A DNA stretch of 22,923 nt from Clostridia bacterium (GTDB lineage Bacteria; Bacillota; Clostridia; Oscillospirales; CAG-382). A model generated the notes under the pieces. It was not told the origin of the DNA. It did no database searches and saw only the letters and a program-made list of their open reading frames with translations. Location: contig JAFYOG010000090.1 in assembly GCA_017560285.1 (NCBI GenBank), forward strand, positions 1 to 22,923, written 5' to 3'. The position numbers were made by a program, and so were the translations under genes. Positions 1 to 7,186 of this stretch are shown piece after piece. Every line of letters begins with the position of its first letter. Position 1 is the first letter of the stretch.

Positions 1-2
1 CA

Positions 3-1565
3 CCCGATGTATCAGAGGACAATTCGGTTGCTCCGCACACCCATTCTTACGGTGGTTGGATTAGTAACGAAACCTCCCATTGGACGGCGTGCGATTGCGG
101 AGAGAAAAATCAATTACAAGAGCATAACTTTGGTGAATGGAACGTTATATCCAACGCAACGGAAACAGCAAATGGTAGTAAAGAACGCAGTTGTGCCACT
201 TGCGGATATAAGGAAACGGCGACAATTCCCGTTCTTGGCCATACTCATTCCTATTCAAGCAGTTGGAAAACTAACGAAACGTCCCACTGGAAGATATGCG
301 ATTGCGGAGAAAAGCGCGATTTAACTTCGCATACCTACGGTTCGTGGAGCACCACAAAAGTGGCAACCTGTAAGGCGACGGGCACAAAACAGCGTTCTTG
401 TACCGCTTGCGGACATAAAGAAACTGTAACGATTTCAGCTACGGGCGACCATAGTTATGGTTCTTGGACCACCACCAAATCTGCTACTTGTGTAGAGGCG
501 GGTAGTAAAAAACGTACCTGCTCGGTTTGCAGTAAAGCCGAAACGCAGTCGATTGCGGCAACCGGAAGCCATACTTATGGCGATTGGACGATAACGTTAT
601 TTCCCACGTGTGTAGGTTCGGGCAATGAGCAACGCACCTGCTCGGTTTGCGGCGATGTGCAATCTATTAGTATTCCTCCAACAGGGGAGCATTCATACGG
701 CAGCAGTTCTTGTTTTTATTGCGGAAAACTTAAACCGTCGGAAGGTTTGAGCTATGTTCAGAACGATTCGGGTTATACCGTAAGTCGGGGCTCTTGTACC
801 GATAGCTACGTGGTTATTCCCGATAGCTTTAACGGTATGCCGGTAAATCAAATTGCAGATTTTGCGTTTTCGTATAACACACCGTCAAATACTAGCACGG
901 ATGTATGGAATAGTACAATGGAAAAGGTTTATATACCTAATTCTGTCAAATACATAGGCAGATATGCATTTGATGGTTGTGAGATGTTAACCGAGGTGAC
1001 GATACCCGATTCAGTTGTTGCTATGGGTGATGTGGTATTTGGCAGATGCGTTCGACTTGAAACTGTTACATTATCAGATTCTATTTCGTCAATTCCTGAG
1101 TACACTTTTATTGATTGTATATCTCTTAATGATATAACGTGGGGAGCAACTGTTACCGAAATAGGCTCATGCGCATTCTTAGACTGCAACAGCTTGACAA
1201 CGGTAATGCTTCCAAACACTATCGTATATATAGGAATTGGTGCATTCGAGGAATGTGATGCTTTAAAAACTGTGAATCTTTCTAATTCGTTGCAGGTTAT
1301 TGATAATTTCGCGTTTGCAAGTTGTCCTAGTTTGGATGATTTGGTTTTACCGAGCACGCTATATAAAATTGGTAATTCGGCATTTGAACACTGTACCAAT
1401 TTTTACGGTACGGTTATACCGCGCAGCGTAACGCAAATAGGCAGTCGTATTTTCGATGGCTGCGAATATATAGCGCTGTTAGGGTGTGAAGCTACATCTA
1501 AGCCTTCCGGTTGGGCGGACGATTGGTTGGACGGTTGTCCGGCTGACGTTTATTGGGGTTGGTAA
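3..1565 (+). CDS. BspA-like leucine-rich-repeat surface protein, 5' end missing
   Basis: The frame is open from base 3 to a TAA at 1563-1565 (520 residues seen), so the gene starts left of the window; an internal ATG at 360 would cut the first repeats in half and is not the start. Residues 1 to about 235 hold repeated blocks of about 35 residues with paired cysteines (CDCGE, CATCG, CTACG, CSVCS, CSVCG, CFYCG) separated by HTYGSW-type stretches, a layout common in clostridial surface proteins. Residues from about 300 carry about seven LRR_5/BspA repeats of the form IPDSV-x-IG-x-AF-x-C-x-L-x-V. The end (SGWADDW ... VYWGW) is the usual BspA-family C-terminus. Family members are exported adhesion or host-interaction proteins. 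No sortase motif or membrane anchor follows. Whether it belongs to the secretion locus downstream is unknown; it is 36 bases from essC on the same strand with no terminator between. Confidence 0.85.
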   Translation, partial: PDVSEDNSVAPHTHSYGGWISNETSHWTACDCGEKNQLQEHNFGEWNVISNATETANGSKERSCATCGYKETATIPVLGHTHSYSSSWKTNETSHWKICDCGEKRDLTSHTYGSWSTTKVATCKATGTKQRSCTACGHKETVTISATGDHSYGSWTTTKSATCVEAGSKKRTCSVCSKAETQSIAATGSHTYGDWTITLFPTCVGSGNEQRTCSVCGDVQSISIPPTGEHSYGSSSCFYCGKLKPSEGLSYVQNDSGYTVSRGSCTDSYVVIPDSFNGMPVNQIADFAFSYNTPSNTSTDVWNSTMEKVYIPNSVKYIGRYAFDGCEMLTEVTIPDSVVAMGDVVFGRCVRLETVTLSDSISSIPEYTFIDCISLNDITWGATVTEIGSCAFLDCNSLTTVMLPNTIVYIGIGAFEECDALKTVNLSNSLQVIDNFAFASCPSLDDLVLPSTLYKIGNSAFEHCTNFYGTVIPRSVTQIGSRIFDGCEYIALLGCEATSKPSGWADDWLDGCPADVYWGW

Positions 1566-1601
1566 CCGCATCAATTCATAAGAAAATATTGGGTATTTAT
1601 T

Positions 1602-4600
1602 ATGATAGTAAATTTAATTAAATCAAACAGAATGTTCAGCACGACCTTGCCTAAAAAGGTAAAGGGGCAATATTGGATTTCCGATTTGGATGAGGGCGGC
1701 GCGCCTCGCCGCTTGGTAAGTATCGAGGCAGTGAACGGCTCTTGGGTGCTTAAAAGCAATAAAAAGGTATCGATTTTGGATAATTCGGGCAATAAAATTG
1801 CCAGTATTGTCCTTGCGTACGCCAGCTTTCTAAATATAAAAGTTGAAGGCTCTGACGAAAAGGTAATGCTGTTTGTCGAGAAGATCGACGAAAGCCGTCA
1901 GACTTTAACCAAAATAATGGCGATCAAAAAAGATAGCTTTACAATCGGTCGTTCCGAAGGCAACAACATCTTCTTTGACAACCGTTACGTTTCGGGTCAG
2001 CATGCAAAATTAACCTTCGACGGAAATGGTTGGTCCATAGAGGATCTTAACAGCCGAAACGGCACCTACGTTAACGGATTTAGTGTAAAAACCCGCAAGC
2101 TTTCTCCCGGTGATTTTATTTATATCATGGGTTTAAAGATTATTATCGGCAATAATTATTTCGCTGTAAATAACCCTGATAACAAGGTTAATCTTCGTTC
2201 CGAAAGCCTGTCGGTGTTCCCTGCACAACCTATTGTGCCTGTGGAGGAAACTGAAGAGCTTCCCATTAAAAGGTTTTTCCAACGCTCACCTCGTTTTTCC
2301 CGCGAGATAGAACGCAAGGAAATTAAAATCGATCCGCCGCCTCAGCTTCAAAAAGCAGACAGCGTTCCCATGGCGCTAATGCTTGGACCTTCGCTTACTA
2401 TGGGTATGACCTCGGTAAGCACCGGTATTATTTCGGTAATGAACGTGGTATCAAGCGGCGGCAATATATCTCAGGCACTTCCTACTCTTCTTATGTCGGT
2501 AAGTATGCTTTTGGGTACTATTCTTTGGCCGTTGCTTACCAAACGGTACGAAAAAAAGCAAAAGATAAAGAACGAAAAGGAACGTCAGGAAAAATATCTT
2601 GCTTACCTTAACGAAATATCCGATCAAATTAAGGGCATAGAAGTAGAGCAAAGCGATATTCTTAACAAAAAACATATCGACCAGAACGAATGCGCATACC
2701 GCATAACCAACGAGACACCTAATTTGTGGGAACGAGTTTCCGGTCAGGATGACTTTTTGGAAATACGTCTCGGTACAGGCAGCGTAAAGATGGATTTGGA
2801 TGTAAAATATCCCGAAAAAAGATTCACTATGGATGCCGATTCGCTTCAAAACGCTATGCTTGCTTTGGCGGAATCGCCGATGGAGCTTCATAACGTGCCG
2901 ATAATCCTATCGCTGCGCGATAATATTGCGGCAGGTATTTACGGAGATGACGATTCGGTAGAAAATATGTTCAAATCCCTTATTCTTCAGATGGTGGCAT
3001 TACATAGCTATGACGAGCTGAAGGTAATGGTAATTACCGACGAGAATAATGCGAAAAAATGGGATTTCGTTAAATTTATTCCTCATTTCTGGAGCGACGA
3101 TAAAACCGTAAGGTTTTTTGCAACAAACCCCAACGAGATTAAGGAATTATCGGCGTATATCGAGAACAACATTCTTTCCCGTCCCGATGCAGAGAGCAGG
3201 GATAGAGTAAATCACGTGCCTTATTACGTTATTATCGCAACAGAATCTACGCTTAACAAAAAGACCGGCGTTTTCAGTCAACTTCTTAATTATAAAAACA
3301 ACGCTGGCTTTACTTTGTTGTTTGCGGGCGAAAATTTCAGCGATTTCCCCAAGGAAACCAAGAGCATTATCCATGCAAACGGCGACGAATCGCAGATGTT
3401 CGATAAAGACAATACCACCGGTTCTTCTTTAAGATTTAGGGCGGATAAACTAAACGAAAGCGTTTTGGAAAAGCTTTCTTACAGCCTTGCAAATATCGAG
3501 CTTGACCTTACAAGCAAAAATTACATATTGCCCACTATGCTTACCTTCCTTGAAATGTTCAACGTAAGCAAGGTGGAGCATTTGAACTCGCTGACAAGAT
3601 GGAAAGAAAACAACCCCACCAAAACGCTTCAAACTCCCATCGGCGTTGATACCTACGGCGAAACCTTTTTGTTAGACCTTCACGAAAAGTATCACGGCCC
3701 CCACGGTTTGGTTGCAGGTATGACAGGTTCTGGTAAATCCGAATTTATTATTACCTATATTCTGTCTTTGGCTGTAAATTATCACCCCGATGAGGTTGCG
3801 TTTATTTTAATCGACTATAAGGGCGGCGGGCTTACGGGAGCTTTCGAAAATCCCGAAAAAGGCATAAAACTACCTCACCTTGCAGGCACAATAACCAACC
3901 TTGACGGTTCCTCGATTAAGCGTTCGCTTGTTTCGATACAAAGCGAATTAAGAAGACGTCAGGCGATCTTTAACGAAGCTCGTAAAATAGCCAACGAGGG
4001 CACTATGGATATTTATAAATATCAGCAGCTTTACCGAGATAAAGTTGTAACCGAGCCCGTGCCCCATTTGTTTATTATTTCCGATGAGTTTGCGGAACTG
4101 AAAACTCAACAGCCGGAATTTATGCAACAGCTTATAAGTGCTGCGCGAATAGGTCGAAGCCTCGGCGTTCACCTTATTCTTGCAACCCAAAAGCCAAGCG
4201 GCGTTGTAGACGACCAAATTTGGAGCAACAGTAAGTTCCGCGTGTGTTTGAAGGTTCAAGAAAAATCCGATAGCCAAGATATGATAAAATGTTCAGACGC
4301 AGCAGAGCTTTCTCAAACAGGTAGATTCTATTTGCAGGTAGGCTTTAACGAACTGTTTGCTTTGGGTCAGTCTGCTTGGTGCGGTGCTGAATATATCCCC
4401 AGCGATACCGTGGAAAAGAAAGTTGATTCTGCTGTTCAGGTTATCGATAATTTAGGCAGAATAATAATGACGGTTAAGCCGGAAAGCAACAAGGCTATCA
4501 ATAAGAATAACATAAAACAGATAGTTTCTATTGTAAATTATCTATCTGAGCTTGCGACCGAAGAAAAGGTTACAGTAAGACCGTTGTGGTTGGATCCTAT

Positions 4601-6164
4601 ACCCGAAAAAATATTTATTGATGCTTTGGAGGAAAAATATTCGGTTCAAGCGAAGGGCATTACGTTAAATCCCATCGTTGGCGAATATGACGATCCCTTC
4701 AATCAAAAGCAGGGTGTGCTTACCGTTCCGTTCAGCCGAGAGGGCAACTGCTTAGTTTACGGCTCTACCGGAAACGGCAAGACAACCTTCCTTACAGCTA
4801 TGTGCTATTCATTGTTGAAGCATCATACTCCCGAAGAATTAAATTTATATATTATGGATTTTGGATCCGAAACCCTTAAGGTGTTTGAAAAGGCACCGCA
4901 GGTGGGCGGAGTGATTCTTTCGGCAGAGGAAGAAAAGATAACCAACTATTTCCGTATGATGCACCGAGAATTGGAACACAGAAAAGCATTGTTTTCTGAT
5001 TTTGGCGGAGATCACGAGAGCTATTGCCGAAACAGCGGCAAGCTGATCCCGAGCATTGTTACGGTAATAAATAATTATTCGGGATTCGCCGAACTGTACG
5101 AGGATCTTCAAGAGGAATTAAGCGTTCTTGCCCGTGATGGCGTGAAATACGGTATATATTTTGCCGTATCGGCAAATGCCGCCAATGCGGTGCGTTACAG
5201 AATGCAGCAGAATTTCAAGATGATGCTGACAATGCAGCTTAACGATATCGGGGAATATTCCATTATCGTGGGCAAGACAGACGGATTGGTTCCCTCGAAA
5301 TTCAAGGGCAGAGGCCTTGTTAACCTAGATAAGGTATATGAATTCCAAACCGCTTACTGTAAAGACGTTTCCGATATACAAGAATATCTTCGTAATTATT
5401 GCAAGGAACAGGCTTCCGAATATAAGACGAGAGCAAGGGCAATTCCTTTGTTGCCGAATGTGGTGGACAAGGAATTCGTTTCTGCTTACGTGGGCGATAT
5501 AAGCAGAGTTCCCGTAGGCGTTTCTAAAGCAACGCTGGATGTTGAGCTAGTCAACCTTGAAAACAAAGTGGTGCTTCCTGTTTTGGCTCACGATATTTCA
5601 GAAATGGCTTCTTTTGCAAGAGAATTTATAAACGTACTGAACGATACAGTTGAAACCGTTGTGATAGATGCCGAAAAGCTTATTTCGGAGCAAGCGTTTA
5701 CAGATGCTGAATCCATAGTTCAAAGCATTTTTGATCAAATGGTAGAAAGAAATAACGTTTATAAGGATGCAAAACTCGATCTTTCGTCATTGGACGGCTA
5801 TTCCGAAAAGGCATATATAATTATAGGCTTCAAGCGGTTTGTTGATCAATTATCTGCAGACGGAAAGGACAAGCTGTTTACGTTGCTTGATAAGGCAGAG
5901 CCCTTCTATAAACTTCATTTTGTGGTTATGGAATCTGCTAACCGTCTGAATACATATAACTATGAAGCATGGTACAAGCGCACCATTACCGGTTCCGACG
6001 GAATTTGGATAGGCGATGGAATTGCCGACCAATACGTTCTTAAGCTTAATAAGATAACTCGAGAATTGTATGATGAAAATGGCAATAATTACGGCTATTT
6101 AGTTTACAGAAACCGTCCCAATCTTATTAAGTTGTTGTCGAATAATGCAGAGGAGGACAGATAA
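1602..6164 (+). CDS. essC: EssC-type T7SSb FtsK/SpoIIIE ATPase with N-terminal FHA domain
   Basis: Membrane-bound motor of a Firmicutes type VII secretion system, which recruits and drives WXG100/LXG substrates. The 1520 residues match the family length. Residues 1-100 form a degenerate first FHA-like domain. The second FHA domain is canonical (G116-R117, S131, H134, N153-G154). Two hydrophobic segments lie at about 257-277 and 287-312. ATPase 1 has Walker A GMTGSGKSE at 706-714 and Walker B ending in D828-E829. ATPase 2 has Walker A GSTGNGKTT at 1054-1062, but its expected Walker B strand reads VTVINNYSG, without the acidic pair. The third ATPase-like region (about 1290-1520) shows no P-loop, as is usual for the degenerate last domain. 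The ATG at 1602 gives the normal EssC N-terminus but has only a weak upstream GGG. Its frame is the same as that of the upstream gene's stop. It overlaps the ribosome binding site of esaB at its 3' end, indicating co-transcription. Confidence 0.95.
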   Translation: MIVNLIKSNRMFSTTLPKKVKGQYWISDLDEGGAPRRLVSIEAVNGSWVLKSNKKVSILDNSGNKIASIVLAYASFLNIKVEGSDEKVMLFVEKIDESRQTLTKIMAIKKDSFTIGRSEGNNIFFDNRYVSGQHAKLTFDGNGWSIEDLNSRNGTYVNGFSVKTRKLSPGDFIYIMGLKIIIGNNYFAVNNPDNKVNLRSESLSVFPAQPIVPVEETEELPIKRFFQRSPRFSREIERKEIKIDPPPQLQKADSVPMALMLGPSLTMGMTSVSTGIISVMNVVSSGGNISQALPTLLMSVSMLLGTILWPLLTKRYEKKQKIKNEKERQEKYLAYLNEISDQIKGIEVEQSDILNKKHIDQNECAYRITNETPNLWERVSGQDDFLEIRLGTGSVKMDLDVKYPEKRFTMDADSLQNAMLALAESPMELHNVPIILSLRDNIAAGIYGDDDSVENMFKSLILQMVALHSYDELKVMVITDENNAKKWDFVKFIPHFWSDDKTVRFFATNPNEIKELSAYIENNILSRPDAESRDRVNHVPYYVIIATESTLNKKTGVFSQLLNYKNNAGFTLLFAGENFSDFPKETKSIIHANGDESQMFDKDNTTGSSLRFRADKLNESVLEKLSYSLANIELDLTSKNYILPTMLTFLEMFNVSKVEHLNSLTRWKENNPTKTLQTPIGVDTYGETFLLDLHEKYHGPHGLVAGMTGSGKSEFIITYILSLAVNYHPDEVAFILIDYKGGGLTGAFENPEKGIKLPHLAGTITNLDGSSIKRSLVSIQSELRRRQAIFNEARKIANEGTMDIYKYQQLYRDKVVTEPVPHLFIISDEFAELKTQQPEFMQQLISAARIGRSLGVHLILATQKPSGVVDDQIWSNSKFRVCLKVQEKSDSQDMIKCSDAAELSQTGRFYLQVGFNELFALGQSAWCGAEYIPSDTVEKKVDSAVQVIDNLGRIIMTVKPESNKAINKNNIKQIVSIVNYLSELATEEKVTVRPLWLDPIPEKIFIDALEEKYSVQAKGITLNPIVGEYDDPFNQKQGVLTVPFSREGNCLVYGSTGNGKTTFLTAMCYSLLKHHTPEELNLYIMDFGSETLKVFEKAPQVGGVILSAEEEKITNYFRMMHRELEHRKALFSDFGGDHESYCRNSGKLIPSIVTVINNYSGFAELYEDLQEELSVLARDGVKYGIYFAVSANAANAVRYRMQQNFKMMLTMQLNDIGEYSIIVGKTDGLVPSKFKGRGLVNLDKVYEFQTAYCKDVSDIQEYLRNYCKEQASEYKTRARAIPLLPNVVDKEFVSAYVGDISRVPVGVSKATLDVELVNLENKVVLPVLAHDISEMASFAREFINVLNDTVETVVIDAEKLISEQAFTDAESIVQSIFDQMVERNNVYKDAKLDLSSLDGYSEKAYIIIGFKRFVDQLSADGKDKLFTLLDKAEPFYKLHFVVMESANRLNTYNYEAWYKRTITGSDGIWIGDGIADQYVLKLNKITRELYDENGNNYGYLVYRNRPNLIKLLSNNAEEDR

Positions 6165-6416
6165 ATGGATAAAGTTGCAGTGGAAATATACGTACCTTCC
6201 ATTAACGAAACGTTTGATATGTTTATTCCTTTGCGGTCCCCAATGTACGAGGTGTCCGAGTTAATAAAACGTGCGGTGTCGGAGCTTTCCGACGGCGGTT
6301 TTATAGCAACCCGCGATACCGCAATTTGCTACCGCGAAAGCGGAGAAATCATTAATATTAACATGTCGGTTTTCCAGCTGGGAATAAAAAACGGCTCGAA
6401 GCTGATGTTGATATAA
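6165..6416 (+). CDS. esaB: EsaB/YukD-like ubiquitin-fold protein of the T7SS
   Basis: An 83-residue protein starting one base after the essC stop, with GAGGA inside the essC end as its ribosome binding site. The pattern of alternating strands, a helix (about residues 28-42) and the closing GSKLMLI strand fits the beta-grasp fold of YukD/EsaB, a small cytosolic protein encoded beside EssC in Firmicutes T7SS loci. In characterised systems it is needed for secretion or its control. The identification rests on length, predicted fold and position rather than a diagnostic motif. There is no terminal diglycine, so ubiquitin-type conjugation is not suggested. Confidence 0.85.
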   Translation: MDKVAVEIYVPSINETFDMFIPLRSPMYEVSELIKRAVSELSDGGFIATRDTAICYRESGEIININMSVFQLGIKNGSKLMLI

Positions 6417-6437
6417 TTGCCAAAAATAATAAAAATT

Positions 6438-6444
6438 AAGGAGG
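6438..6444 (+). promoter_or_regulatory. Strong ribosome binding site setting the first WXG100 start
   Basis: AAGGAGG lies 11 bases before the ATG at 6456. It decides the start in favour of that ATG over an in-frame TTG at 6417, which would add 13 lysine- and isoleucine-rich residues not expected in a WXG100 protein. Confidence 0.85.
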
Positions 6445-6455
6445 AAATACCTAAA

Positions 6456-6758
6456 ATGGCAAGAATTATTGAAGTTACCCCCGAACAGCTCAGAACTACT
6501 GCCACCGCGATCGAAGGTCTTGCAAACGATTATAAGGCGCAGTATGACAATCTCTATAAGGAGACCAATGCAATGGCATCCACCTGGAGTGGCAAGGACA
6601 ACGTTGCATACATCAATCAAATTAACGGATTTAAAGACGATCTCCAAAAAATGTACGATCTTATGAATAAGTATGCCGAGTTCCTTAGAACAAGTGCAAA
6701 AGCATACGAAGATACTCAGGCTGCAGTCGTTGCCAATGCAGGCAAATTAGCTAATTAA
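6456..6758 (+). CDS. WXG100 protein (EsxA-like), canonical WSG
   Basis: A 100-residue helical hairpin protein. It has the WXG100 pattern: a helix from about 9 to 38, the turn motif TWSGKD, and a second helix to about 92 ending with the secretion-type Y-x-x-x-[DE] pattern near YEDTQ. Members are secreted through EssC as dimers and are both substrates and parts of the machinery. It starts at the ATG preceded by AAGGAGG. The next WXG100 gene follows after 14 bases and its ribosome binding site overlaps this stop codon, so the two are translated together and probably form a pair. Confidence 0.93.
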   Translation: MARIIEVTPEQLRTTATAIEGLANDYKAQYDNLYKETNAMASTWSGKDNVAYINQINGFKDDLQKMYDLMNKYAEFLRTSAKAYEDTQAAVVANAGKLAN

Positions 6759-6763
6759 GGAGG
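6757..6763 (+). promoter_or_regulatory. Strong ribosome binding site of the second WXG100 gene
   Basis: AAGGAGG overlaps the TAA of the preceding gene and lies 9 bases before the ATG at 6773, suggesting coupled, high-level translation of the pair. Confidence 0.8.
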
Positions 6764-6772
6764 ATAAACACA

Positions 6773-7078
6773 ATGGCAGATTCTATTAAGATTTCTACAC
6801 AAGTGCTTGTTGAAACAGCAGGTAAGGTTCGCACTATCAACAGCGCAATGGATGAAAAACTCGCAAATATTAATAAAGCAATGAACGATTTAGAGGCAAC
6901 TTGGAAGAGCGACGGTGCTTCTTCGATAAGAAGCGCAATGAATGCCCTTAAGCCCCGCTTTGAAGAATATAAATCCATCGTAGAAAGCTACGCAAAATTC
7001 CTCGACCAAACCGCACAAAGCTATGAATCCACCGAAAGCGCGGTAGAAACCAACGCAAATCAGTTTCAGTTTAAATAA
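6773..7078 (+). CDS. WXG100-family protein (EsxB-like), WKS variant
   Basis: A 101-residue helical hairpin protein of the WXG100 superfamily. The turn reads ATWKSDG, so the third position of W-x-G is serine and the glycine is displaced by two. The second helix ends with AQSYESTESAV, which again fits Y-x-x-x-[DE]. It is the second member of a tandem pair with the canonical WSG protein just upstream, so a heterodimer is the natural inference. A perfect 11-bp hairpin follows the stop by 14 bases, ending the core essC-esaB-WXG-WXG block. Confidence 0.9.
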   Translation: MADSIKISTQVLVETAGKVRTINSAMDEKLANINKAMNDLEATWKSDGASSIRSAMNALKPRFEEYKSIVESYAKFLDQTAQSYESTESAVETNANQFQFK

Positions 7079-7092
7079 TTAAACAACCAAAA

Positions 7093-7118
7093 GGGGTGTG
7101 AAAGCCGTTTCACACCCC
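7093..7118 (+). terminator. Strong hairpin after the WXG100 pair (no T-tract)
   Basis: GGGGTGTGAAA pairs perfectly with TTTCACACCCC around a GCCG loop (11-bp stem). The following bases (GATATCTAAAG) are not a T-run, so it is not a standard intrinsic terminator. It may be a partial terminator, or a 3'-end stabiliser that lets the two WXG100 genes accumulate above the downstream genes. The rest of the 108-base gap shows no convincing promoter. Confidence 0.6.
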
Positions 7119-7186
7119 GATATCTAAAGCAGAAAATAATAGGGAAACCGTTTGATATATACATTAATTATATATAGGAGAGCTTT

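Noticed and set aside
7..324. Open frame of 105 codons at the left edge
   Set aside because: It lies in a different frame from the continuous CxxC-repeat reading frame (from base 3), which carries clear repeats across the same bases.
6417..6455. TTG start extending the first WXG100 protein by 13 residues
   Set aside because: The added residues do not fit the family, and the AAGGAGG at 6438-6444 points to the ATG at 6456.
7152..7176. Possible promoter (TTGATA ... TATATA) before the lipoprotein gene
   Set aside because: The spacing of about 13 bases is too short for a sigma-A promoter, and the region is simply AT-rich.
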